A stretch of 5,821 bases of DNA, from positions 1 through 5,821 of the forward strand of contig CAYUIZ010000160.1 of NCBI GenBank assembly GCA_964444885.1, read 5' to 3'. Under the pieces are notes generated by a model that was not told the origin of the DNA, did no database searches, and worked only from the letters and a program-made list of their open reading frames with translations. Source of the stretch: CAYRGQ01 sp964444885. Lineage in GTDB: Bacteria; Bacteroidota; Bacteroidia; Sphingobacteriales; Sphingobacteriaceae. The translations under genes and the position numbers were made by a program. Positions 1 through 5,714 of this stretch are shown one piece after another (within the stretch, counting starts at the first letter, position 1; the number at the start of each line of letters is the position of its first letter).

Positions 1-161
1 GCATTGGGCGACGTTGCTTCTCCTAGCACGATTGGCGACCCTTTGAAGGTGTTGGCAAAACGCAGGGTGACGTTGTTGGCGGCGGGGTCACTATTCTTGC
101 CGCAGGCCACCATGGCCATGGCGCCTAGTAAAAGTAAGGTGTGTGTTTTTAAGGCTTTCAT
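1..161 (-). CDS. MbnP-like copper-binding lipoprotein (N-terminal part only)
   Basis: Only the first 53 codons lie in the window; the gene runs off the left edge. It begins MKALKTHTLLLLG and has a lipoprotein signal peptide ending MAMVAC (lipid-acceptor Cys at residue 20), so the product should be anchored in a membrane. The first mature segment, VTLRFANTFKGSPIVLGE, resembles the opening beta strand of MbnP-domain proteins, which typically start with a [VL]-x-[FL]-x-[FN] strand followed by a short 'L-L-G' segment. MbnP proteins are periplasmic or surface copper-binding partners of the di-haem enzyme MbnH. The gene starts 93 nt after the TonB receptor stop on the same strand, which fits co-transcription. 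The family call rests on about 30 mature residues and on context, so it is tentative; the lipoprotein call is firm. No Shine-Dalgarno is visible before the ATG at 159-161. Confidence 0.6.
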   Translation of the reverse strand, partial: MKALKTHTLLLLGAMAMVACGKNSDPAANNVTLRFANTFKGSPIVLGEATSPN

Positions 162-254
162 TTGTTTAATGGATTAAAAGTTCATGTTGTGTATATTCGA
201 TATCCGTGAGGCCGACGGGCCGTGTCCTGCCCATACGATCCTTGGCTCATCCGT

Positions 255-2243
255 TCAGAATCTGAATTGCAGCGAGGTGAATATATTGCGTCCCATACGC
301 GGAATGTTTCCCCAGTCGGCGTAGGTACTGTAGTGTTCGTCCAGCAGGTTTTCCACCCCAGCTTGCAGCGTAGCGTGCAGGTTTTTGAATCCAAAGGTAT
401 AATCCGCTGAAAGATTCCAAATGAGATAGGCCGGTGTACGGTCTTCCCCGTATTCCGGACTGTACTTTTCCTGGGCAAGGTCCCCGTTCATCGACGTGCG
501 CACACCAAACCGCCCATGCATGTAATGCAACGATGTTTGGTAACTGAGTGGCCGAATGAATGGCAGGTTACCGCGCTGATGGTCCATAGCCCGTGCATAG
601 GTGAGTGTCCCGTTCCAGTGCAAGTGCTCCAGGATATCGGCGTTGGCATTAACGGAGAGGTTAAACAGCCGGGCGTAGTCCAGCGAGGTGTAGCCTTTTA
701 CGCCTACCGACTGGTAGTTCATCGGGCTCCCTAAACTGAGTGCCCGCCCGACGATATAATCCTGGATATGAAAATAGTTAGCGCGCACCTGAATGCCAAA
801 GCGATGTGCTTTGAAGCCTGCGCTGGCATTCGCTTCGTACGCGATTTCGTTGGGCAAATCGGGATTGCCAATATAATCGTATCGGTCAAAGCTATTGTAG
901 ATGTAATAGCCGTAGCCTTCTGATACAGAAGGTGCTCGTTGGCCGTACCCTGCTCCGGCTGAGAAATCTAAGGCTTGAAACGTCCATTGGTAACTGGCGT
1001 GCAATCCGGGCAAAACACGGCTTTTATCCGGCGGTGCTTCCGGATGGAAAATCCGGTTGAATTCGGGGTACTTCGCGTGGTTATAATTCCAGCCGAGCGA
1101 ACCGCCGACGTTGACTTGGCTCCTTTCGGAAAGATGCCAAGCATTGGTCATCGAAAGGCCGGCAAACCGCGTGGTTACCCAAGGCCAGCTGTACGCAAAC
1201 ATGGTCTTGTTCGCTCGGTCTTGGGGATACATCGTCATCTCGGCAATGGAGACGTTTTCATACGCGTTTAGCTGGATTTCGGCACTGTAGTCGCCCTGCA
1301 TCAGGTGGGCCTTGGACACGACACCGTAGGTGGAGCTCCAGCCAGGCATATCCATGTGAACCCGATTTTCCGGGCGCTTCGTGTCATCCATGTAATGCTC
1401 CATCGCGTTGAAGTACAGTTTCGTATCCCACACTTTCGTTATTCCCTTCTCAAAAAGTTGCTTATAGGCGGCCGACGCAATAATCGCGCGTGAGAGCCAT
1501 AAATCCATCGGCAGAGCCGGATATCCCACGTCTGTCGCCTTGTCGAAAATGGCATCAACCCGCACCGAAGAAAGGGGGCTGGTTTTGTACGCCATGCCCA
1601 CGGAGGTGTTGAATTTGTTGTACTGCGAATGGTTGACCTGGCTTCCCCTCCCGGCATGATAGTTCCCCGATTTGCGGAAGGCAATGCTGCCGTCAGCAAC
1701 AAACTTATCACTCGAATAAGCGAGGTTTCCCAGGTTGAAAAACTGTTTGTTGTTCGACTCAAAACCCGTCTGGTAGGCGCCTCCCCACTGTTTCGCCAGC
1801 CCAAAAGGTGTGCTCTTGCGACGCATGTCTATACTGCCTGCCACGGTCGATCCATGCATACTTCCCTCCTGCCCCGAGGTGATGTCGATAGCAGCCAGGT
1901 TGTTGCTTTCCACATAGGAGGTTACCGGATCCATTTTATCCGTGCATGCGCCGAAAACGTGCATGCCGTCTATGGTGATGACGGCACGCTCACTACTCAT
2001 ATTATTGAGCAACGGTTCCCATGCGTATGACCCGCGCTTGATAAAGCTGATCTGTTCGGACGACGCTAAAAACTCGTCCACCGAAACCGCCATTTTCATA
2101 TCGGTTTCGATCTTGCGCTTAACGTCCGCGCTGATTTCCACGTCGGCAATGCGGCGGGTTGTGTCGGGGGATTCATGCGCATGTTGCGCGATGGCATCGG
2201 TAGCGAATAGTATGAAAACACAGGCTATTGAAAGTTCTCTCAT
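255..2243 (-). CDS. OprC/NosA-like TonB-dependent copper receptor
   Basis: This is a 662-aa outer-membrane TonB-dependent receptor predicted to import copper. Residues 1-19 form a signal peptide (probable cleavage DAIA/Q). A plug domain spans about residues 31-143, with IDGMHVFGAC, MDPVTSY and a GSMHGSTVAGSIDMRRK-like end. A 22-strand barrel follows, and the protein ends in a typical terminal strand with Phe last (LQFRF). There is no CarboxypepD-like N-terminal domain, so it is not a SusC-type protein. The plug holds C100-T-D-K-M104 followed by DPVTSY, and a later loop holds H283-Y-M285 in EHYMDD. This matches the CxxxM plus HxM copper site reported for OprC (C143/M147 and H323/M325), with 183 versus 180 residues from Cys to His. 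Further Met residues (281, 297, 299, 315, 336, 338, 348, 365) cluster near the site. Its ATG lies 6 nt after the upstream lipoprotein stop, so the two genes are probably co-translated. Copper specificity is inferred from the motif. Confidence 0.88.
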   Translation of the reverse strand: MRELSIACVFILFATDAIAQHAHESPDTTRRIADVEISADVKRKIETDMKMAVSVDEFLASSEQISFIKRGSYAWEPLLNNMSSERAVITIDGMHVFGACTDKMDPVTSYVESNNLAAIDITSGQEGSMHGSTVAGSIDMRRKSTPFGLAKQWGGAYQTGFESNNKQFFNLGNLAYSSDKFVADGSIAFRKSGNYHAGRGSQVNHSQYNKFNTSVGMAYKTSPLSSVRVDAIFDKATDVGYPALPMDLWLSRAIIASAAYKQLFEKGITKVWDTKLYFNAMEHYMDDTKRPENRVHMDMPGWSSTYGVVSKAHLMQGDYSAEIQLNAYENVSIAEMTMYPQDRANKTMFAYSWPWVTTRFAGLSMTNAWHLSERSQVNVGGSLGWNYNHAKYPEFNRIFHPEAPPDKSRVLPGLHASYQWTFQALDFSAGAGYGQRAPSVSEGYGYYIYNSFDRYDYIGNPDLPNEIAYEANASAGFKAHRFGIQVRANYFHIQDYIVGRALSLGSPMNYQSVGVKGYTSLDYARLFNLSVNANADILEHLHWNGTLTYARAMDHQRGNLPFIRPLSYQTSLHYMHGRFGVRTSMNGDLAQEKYSPEYGEDRTPAYLIWNLSADYTFGFKNLHATLQAGVENLLDEHYSTYADWGNIPRMGRNIFTSLQFRF

Positions 2244-2249
2244 AACGGA

Positions 2250-3128
2250 TCAGAATAAAATATCAATATGCAGTTCGCTTTTCGTTCCCGCCACGCCGGG
2301 CGTGAAATCGGACGGCACCACCGTACCTTTAATGACTTGCCTCGTTTCGTCCAAGAGGATGAAGTTCAGCGTCCAGTTCCCCGTCATCGTATAGTTGACC
2401 AAGCCTTGGTAAAAGCCGTCAGGCCGTTGGGTCAAGTCTTTGTTATTGGGCGAGGAATGGTTGCCCATCGCGGGTTCGGGCATCCGCGGATCGAGAAGCA
2501 ACGTATAATTGTCGGCCTCGGTGTAGGCTTCGTGCAAGACCTCGGCATCCGTGTGGACGTTAAAAATGGCAGCGACCAATCCATTTTCACCTACTTGGGG
2601 TTGCTGGGGTGCCGCTAGCGCGATGAGGTACGCTTCCCCATCATTGCCCACGAATGCGGTGTGGTGCAGGTTTTGGTTGGTTTGGGCCTCCACGTTTACC
2701 GGGATTTCCGCCGTCCGCGCGGTCCCGCCCGCCTTCAGGGCGAGGTGCAGTACCCAATTGCCTGTCTCGGTGAAGACCGCATATCCGGAAAAGTACTGGC
2801 CTCCCTCCGCAACCGTTAAGGCATGCCGGTGCGGGCACGTGAGTTGGGTGCCCTGCGGATTCGTATAAATGGGCATCAGCGTCGCGTCGCTTGCCGTGCC
2901 GGAGCCACCCGTTACCTGTAGCCGAATTTCGTTATAGCCGGTGAACAGCGTCCCGTTCAGTGCGTTGACGCGGACGGTGTATTCACCGCTGCGCACGGCG
3001 GCAACTTCTTCAAACTGATCGTATTCGGGTATGATGACATCAATTTCGGCTTCGTAATCGGTTTTCTCCTTCGTGCAGGACAATACCGAGACGCCGATAA
3101 TCCAAAGGAAAAACATTGCGTTTCGCAT
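2250..3128 (-). CDS. Lipoprotein with two tandem YtkA/FixH-like domains
   Basis: This 292-aa protein has a lipoprotein signal peptide with lipobox VLSC (C18). The mature part appears to be an internal duplication of a beta-sandwich YtkA/FixH-like domain. Repeat 1 (about 48-145) carries LMPIY, a C98-P-H100-R-H102 cluster and the signature YFSGYAVFTETGNWVLHL. Repeat 2 (about 163-260) carries RMPEPAMGNH (M216, M221, H224) and the matching signature FYQGLVNYTMTGNWTLNF. The shared D/G-x-Y-x-G...TGNW-x-L pattern and the Met/His loops are typical of YtkA-like domains, which often occur near copper and cytochrome oxidase genes. The different ligand sets in the two copies (Cys/His/His versus Met/Met/His) suggest metal sites of different preference; this is inference. 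The gene precedes the receptor by 6 nt and is separated by 199 nt from the small Cys protein upstream. The protein may act as a periplasmic or surface copper-binding partner of the receptor. Confidence 0.75.
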   Translation of the reverse strand: MRNAMFFLWIIGVSVLSCTKEKTDYEAEIDVIIPEYDQFEEVAAVRSGEYTVRVNALNGTLFTGYNEIRLQVTGGSGTASDATLMPIYTNPQGTQLTCPHRHALTVAEGGQYFSGYAVFTETGNWVLHLALKAGGTARTAEIPVNVEAQTNQNLHHTAFVGNDGEAYLIALAAPQQPQVGENGLVAAIFNVHTDAEVLHEAYTEADNYTLLLDPRMPEPAMGNHSSPNNKDLTQRPDGFYQGLVNYTMTGNWTLNFILLDETRQVIKGTVVPSDFTPGVAGTKSELHIDILF

Positions 3129-3131
3129 AAG

Positions 3132-3236
3132 CTAGAAAGTACACGTTAGTAAAAAATGTATGGGGCACTGTGCTTGGCACAGCACGAATGAGCGGGCAGA
3201 AAAACCATGTAAGCCTGACAACGTACGGGCGCTCAT
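3132..3236 (-). CDS. Possible 34-codon Cys-containing leader ORF
   Basis: This small ORF runs from an ATG at 3234-3236 to a TAG at 3132-3134, only 3 nt before the ATG of the tandem-YtkA lipoprotein gene. It would encode a 34-aa peptide containing LCQAQC (C20 and C24, a CxxxC pair) and a third Cys at 32. Codons 19-23 coincide with the inverted repeat at 3168-3182. The close spacing to the next gene would suit translational coupling or a leader-peptide mechanism. An ORF of this length can easily arise by chance, there is no Shine-Dalgarno, and I recognise no family, so this is a low-confidence entry. Confidence 0.2.
   Translation of the reverse strand: MSARTLSGLHGFSARSFVLCQAQCPIHFLLTCTF
3168..3182. 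promoter_or_regulatory. Inverted repeat CTGTGC-TTG-GCACAG upstream of lipoprotein gene
   Basis: A perfect 6-bp inverted repeat with a 3-nt centre lies about 40-55 nt before the ATG of the tandem-YtkA lipoprotein. It could be a regulator-binding operator or a small hairpin in the mRNA leader. There is no T-tract after it, so it is not an intrinsic terminator. The 199-nt gap (3129-3327) shows no clear TAnnTTTG promoter on the minus strand. Confidence 0.3.
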
Positions 3237-3327
3237 GTCGAACGCTGTGTCTGCGTTGTGGGAAAATGGACTTCAGCCCATGATACAGCGCTACGCAATT
3301 AAGGGTGCGGTGCGCCGAAAGCAAGGA

Positions 3328-3696
3328 TTAGCCGATCGGTGGGCGGTACAACAGGGCATTGTACTCAAAACCGTCGCCGAGTAAATACGGTGTAAAATGG
3401 GATTGCCCCGTTTGGGTATCCGGTTGCTGCGGGCTGAAAGCGAGGTGCTCTTTGTGTACGTAAAGCGTGCTGTATTCGTACGAAACAAGGTTTTTTTCGG
3501 TCTCCTGCGCGGCTTTGTCTTCCAGTTTCTTCATCAATACGCACTGACCCTCACACGCAAGCAAGGGCTGGCTTTTGTTGATGCACATCGCCAGATAGGC
3601 CGAAAGGCGCATGCGGTAGTCTAAATCCATCAGGTTGCAGTAAAATGACTGCATCGTCAAGACTACCAAGAGAATATGTGCGAGGAAGCGTTTCAA
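3328..3696 (-). CDS. Small exported Cys-rich Bacteroidota protein (CxxxC), first gene of copper operon
   Basis: This 122-aa protein of unknown function has a hydrophobic N-terminus (MKRFLAHILLVVLTMQSF), which is a signal peptide or membrane anchor. Four Cys follow: C20, C38 in AMCINKSQP, and C48-E-G-Q-C52 in ACEGQCVLMKKLED. The pattern C-[IV]-N-K-x(2)-P...C-x-G-x-C-x-L-x-K is one I recall from short uncharacterised Bacteroidota proteins encoded next to TonB-receptor or metal genes. The Cys cluster could bind copper or another soft metal; this is inference. The start is TTG at 3694-3696: the frame is closed upstream by TAA at 3712-3714 and has no ATG before residue 15, which lies inside the hydrophobic segment. 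The TTG start and the promoter just 28 nt upstream suggest deliberately limited translation. The C-terminal half (about 75-122) is low in recognisable features. Confidence 0.65.
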   Translation of the reverse strand: MKRFLAHILLVVLTMQSFYCNLMDLDYRMRLSAYLAMCINKSQPLLACEGQCVLMKKLEDKAAQETEKNLVSYEYSTLYVHKEHLAFSPQQPDTQTGQSHFTPYLLGDGFEYNALLYRPPIG

Positions 3697-3723
3697 CCGT
3701 GTTTTTACATTCGATTACGAATC

Positions 3724-3753
3724 CAAAGATACAGAAAGAATAGTGGATAAAAA
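3724..3753 (-). promoter_or_regulatory. Bacteroidota-type promoter for the copper operon
   Basis: Read on the minus strand, 3731-3724 is TATCTTTG, a perfect match to the TAnnTTTG -7 element of the Bacteroidota primary sigma factor. Nineteen bases upstream lies TTT (3753-3751) within a T-run, close to the TTG -33 element. Transcription would start near 3716-3720, giving a leader of only about 20-25 nt before the TTG start codon at 3696. Intervening sequence is AT-rich, as expected of a promoter. Confidence 0.6.
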
Positions 3754-3820
3754 GGGAATTTTCGTGGGATTTTTTTCTTCGAGCACATGAAAAACACCGC
3801 GTATAAGTCCGATTAAAACG

Positions 3821-3852
3821 AAAAAACACTGGCTCGGGAAGAACCAGTGTTT
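3821..3852 (-). terminator. Intrinsic terminator after the DUF4142 gene
   Basis: AAACACTGG (3824-3832) and CCAGTGTTT (3844-3852) form a perfect 9-bp stem around an 11-nt loop. On the minus strand the stem is followed by an uninterrupted run of T (the A-run at 3821-3826 read in reverse, then CG and TTTT). It lies 68 nt after the stop codon of the DUF4142 gene and should isolate that unit from the copper operon promoter downstream. Plus-strand activity would be weak, since only TTT follows. Confidence 0.8.
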
Positions 3853-3920
3853 GCTGTTATATGGTTTGGTGGCTACACCCGCCGCAAAAGGCGCGTATAC
3901 GCGTCATGTGCCCCAGTGCC

Positions 3921-4526
3921 TTACGGCATGGGCGGCCGACGTACGGCCGTGGTGTCGCTCGGACTTATCGAGTCGCGTAAGGACCGGGCTTCTTCCAGGT
4001 GCTTTTTCAATGCCGGGAGGGTTTTCGCTGCGAAAGCCTGTAAATCCGCGTTGCGGGCATCGGATGACGCATCTTCAAACAGTGACACGGCATCATCGTG
4101 CTCATCGACGATCACCTCGATGTATTCCCGGTCAAAATCCTGTCCGGTTTTCTCGCGGAGCTCGCGTTCCTTGTCTACTTTGTCCGCACTAGCCGCAGGT
4201 GGCAACGTAATCTCGTGGCGTGCTGCGATGGCCAACAACTCGTCGTTGACTTGCTCATGATCGCGGACCATGCGGGTGGCGAAATCCTTTATGCGCGGAT
4301 CGGTTGCCCGCTCCATCGCCAAGCGACCCAGCTGTATTTCAGCTAGCCCGGCATCCGCTGCGCGGACCGCGAAGTCTGCGTCATCTTCATACACAAGGGC
4401 AGTGGTGTCGTTTACATTCATGGCCTGTTCTACGCTGTCGTCAGCCGTTCGCCTGTCGGCCGACCCGCAGGCGCTCAAGATCAATATGGCGGTTGCCATT
4501 CCCATAAAATAATGTAGCGTTTTCAT
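3921..4526 (-). CDS. DUF4142 ferritin-like lipoprotein
   Basis: This 201-aa exported protein has the lipobox LSAC (C20), so it is a probable lipoprotein. The DUF4142 domain spans about residues 50-183. It is all-helical with the family signatures DFAVRAADAGLAEIQLGRLA (51-70), ATDPRIKDFATRMVRDH (74-90) and LPALKKHLEEA (170-180). DUF4142 belongs to the ferritin-like four-helix bundle superfamily. Candidate ligand-type residues such as E63, D89/H90, H143 and H176 are present, but metal binding is not proven for the family. These genes are common in stress-associated clusters of soil and plant-associated bacteria. The gene starts 45 nt after the acidic protein gene and is followed by an intrinsic terminator, so it is probably the last gene of its unit. 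Residues 184-201 are a short Pro-rich tail. Confidence 0.88.
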   Translation of the reverse strand: MKTLHYFMGMATAILILSACGSADRRTADDSVEQAMNVNDTTALVYEDDADFAVRAADAGLAEIQLGRLAMERATDPRIKDFATRMVRDHEQVNDELLAIAARHEITLPPAASADKVDKERELREKTGQDFDREYIEVIVDEHDDAVSLFEDASSDARNADLQAFAAKTLPALKKHLEEARSLRDSISPSDTTAVRRPPMP

Positions 4527-4571
4527 GATATTTCAATTTGATTAAGTTTCCGTTATTTTTAGTCCTGGATA

Positions 4572-5018
4572 CTAGCCGCCGTCGCCGAGTTGCCCATTTT
4601 CGGGCTGTATCGGGTTATCGTCGCCCCCGGCATCGTCCCGGAGGGGATAGCCCTCTTCATCGGTGTCGCCCGCCGGCGGTTCAGACCGCTGTGTCAGTTG
4701 CTCGTCCCGCTCGTCGAGCGCGGCACCCGGATCCGGCTGGGCATCGTCGGCCAGTTCGGCCAATTCGCCCGGGTTGTCGCGGTATTCGTCTGCCGTATAC
4801 GGATTGGCCTCGTCGTAGCTGGAAAGCGCATCCTCGCCATGGGCGGCTGCCGTGTCATACGGCGCGGGATGCTGGTATTCCGAGTCATCCGTCTCGGCGT
4901 CCAACTCAAAACTATCGGCTTCTTCGTTAAACCGAAGTGTTTCGCCAGTTGGCTGCCGTGTTTCGTCGGTGTCCGTTACATCGAGCGGTACCAACGGTGG
5001 TTTGTTCGATTTTGCCAT
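4572..5018 (-). CDS. Highly acidic low-complexity protein, function unknown
   Basis: This 148-aa protein shows no family I can name. It has 42 Asp/Glu against 8 Lys/Arg, no Cys, no signal peptide and no membrane segment, so it is probably cytosolic and largely disordered. It starts MAKSNKPPLVPLDV; Gly, Pro and Asp are frequent in the last 60 residues, ending GQLGDGG. Short acidic disordered proteins of this sort occur in Bacteroidota stress clusters beside DUF4142 and Rho_N genes, but no function is established that I know of. A role as hydrophilin, chaperone-like or ion-binding protein is only speculation. The start ATG at 5016-5018 follows an A-rich leader. The opposite strand carries longer open frames, but they show no protein-like features, and the spacing and direction support this frame. 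Confidence 0.6.
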   Translation of the reverse strand: MAKSNKPPLVPLDVTDTDETRQPTGETLRFNEEADSFELDAETDDSEYQHPAPYDTAAAHGEDALSSYDEANPYTADEYRDNPGELAELADDAQPDPGAALDERDEQLTQRSEPPAGDTDEEGYPLRDDAGGDDNPIQPENGQLGDGG

Positions 5019-5040
5019 CTTTGTTTTTTTTACTTTTATA

Positions 5041-5054
5041 CTGCAAGTTTGCAG
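5041..5054. promoter_or_regulatory. Palindrome CTGCAA-GT-TTGCAG before the acidic protein gene
   Basis: A perfect 6-bp inverted repeat with a 2-nt centre lies 23-36 nt before the ATG of the acidic protein gene. On the minus strand it sits between a TTTG (5079-5076 region) and a TATAAAAG sequence, roughly where a promoter would be, so it is a candidate operator. No T-tract follows on either strand in a terminator-like arrangement. The 147-nt gap between the two flanking genes shows nothing else clear. Confidence 0.3.
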
Positions 5055-5165
5055 GGTGGGGCAAATCGTTTGTAGCCCCTTTGCACAATACGGACAAGCT
5101 TCCCCTGCTAATCGTTTGATTTTTTCATGCCGCGCACGCTGACATGATCGGTGGCAAGCCCGATG

Positions 5166-5414
5166 TCAATGGTGGCGTATGGCGTCAATGAGTTCCGTCT
5201 TGCGCATTTGGTGGCGTCCGGTAATACCAATTTTTTTCGCCTGTGCGATGAGTTCTTCGCGCGTTCGATCTTCGAGTTTCTCGCTTTTTCCGCCTCGCCG
5301 GCTAGCTCCGGGACTATTCGAAATGCGCGCGGCTTTCTCTTTGCTAGCGCCATCCCTGCGCAGGGCCTCATACGTTGCGTCGTCCTTTATTTGCTTTCCG
5401 TGATTCTTTGCCAT
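5166..5414 (-). CDS. DUF7218 / Rho N-terminal (SAP-like) domain small protein
   Basis: This 82-aa protein begins MAKNHGKQIKDDATYEALR and continues GASKEKAARISNSPGASRRG, the characteristic conserved block of DUF7218 proteins. It then has a Rho_N/SAP-like helix-extended-loop-helix motif at about 47-82 (LEDRTREELIAQAKKIGITG...KTELIDAIRHH). This small nucleic-acid-binding-type fold is found at the N-terminus of transcription terminator Rho. The protein is basic and probably cytosolic; its target is unknown. I chose the ATG at 5412-5414 because the conserved family sequence begins exactly there and GGAGG lies just upstream (short 2-nt spacing). The open frame extends to 5663, but that extension does not look protein-like. 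The gene heads a minus-strand stress-type group and is divergent from the short-chain dehydrogenase gene. Confidence 0.85.
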   Translation of the reverse strand: MAKNHGKQIKDDATYEALRRDGASKEKAARISNSPGASRRGGKSEKLEDRTREELIAQAKKIGITGRHQMRKTELIDAIRHH

Positions 5415-5714
5415 CGCCTCCGTTGTCTTAGTTTGCAAATTGCCAGCTACGTCGTAACCCATGGCATAGCTGCTGTTTTTTATGGGGAAGAACAGTCCGT
5501 GCCAGGAAAGGTTATTACGGGAGATGCGTAAAATGCGGCCGTAAAATACGTGAATTGTTTCCCAAGAAAGCAGCCTTACGCTGTAAGTACGTATGCACAA
5601 GCAGCACAAATACGGGTTTTGTAAGGAATTGAAACCGATGGGCGTAGCGCACCGTTTTTGCACTGGAGCGGGTCTTCAAATCACCCTGCATCCGAAAAAA
5701 AACAGAGAGAAATC
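5415..5714. other. Divergent intergenic region with small repeats
   Basis: This 300-nt non-coding stretch lies between two divergent genes and should hold promoters for both. I found no clean TAnnTTTG element on either strand. Visible structure is a direct repeat GTAAAATGCG/GTAAAATACG (5528-5537 and 5541-5550, 13-nt period) and a small inverted repeat CTTAC-GCT-GTAAG (5575-5587). The lack of a housekeeping-type promoter would fit use of an alternative sigma factor, but this is inference. Confidence 0.4.

Noticed and set aside
182..478. 98-codon minus-strand frame overlapping the end of the receptor gene
   Set aside because: It overlaps the final barrel strands of the receptor in another frame and has no signal, domain or start context of its own.
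1439..1804. 121-codon minus-strand frame inside the TonB receptor gene
   Set aside because: It overlaps the receptor in another frame and is Arg/Ser/Thr-rich with no family features; the receptor frame is continuous and well supported here, so it is not a frameshift remnant.
1629..2394. Plus-strand open frames antisense to the receptor and lipoprotein junction
   Set aside because: They span two well-supported minus-strand genes and their junction, with no start signal, domain or promoter.
3160..3384. Plus-strand 74-codon frame across the 199-nt gap
   Set aside because: It overlaps the end of the small Cys protein gene on the opposite strand, has no family features and no promoter.
4590..5075. 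161-codon plus-strand open frame opposite the acidic protein
   Set aside because: It is antisense to an Asp/Glu-rich gene whose codons, read in reverse, give long open frames; the product shows no recognisable domain and ends without a sensible context.
5109..5150. Imperfect CATG...CATG hairpin downstream of the Rho_N gene as a terminator
   Set aside because: The stem is only about 4-6 bp with a mismatch, and on the minus strand it is followed by an A-tract, not a T-tract.
5415..5663. N-terminal extension of the Rho_N protein (start at 5663)
   Set aside because: The conserved family sequence starts at the ATG at 5414; the upstream 83 residues are Cys/Arg/aromatic-rich without family resemblance and cross the probable promoter region.
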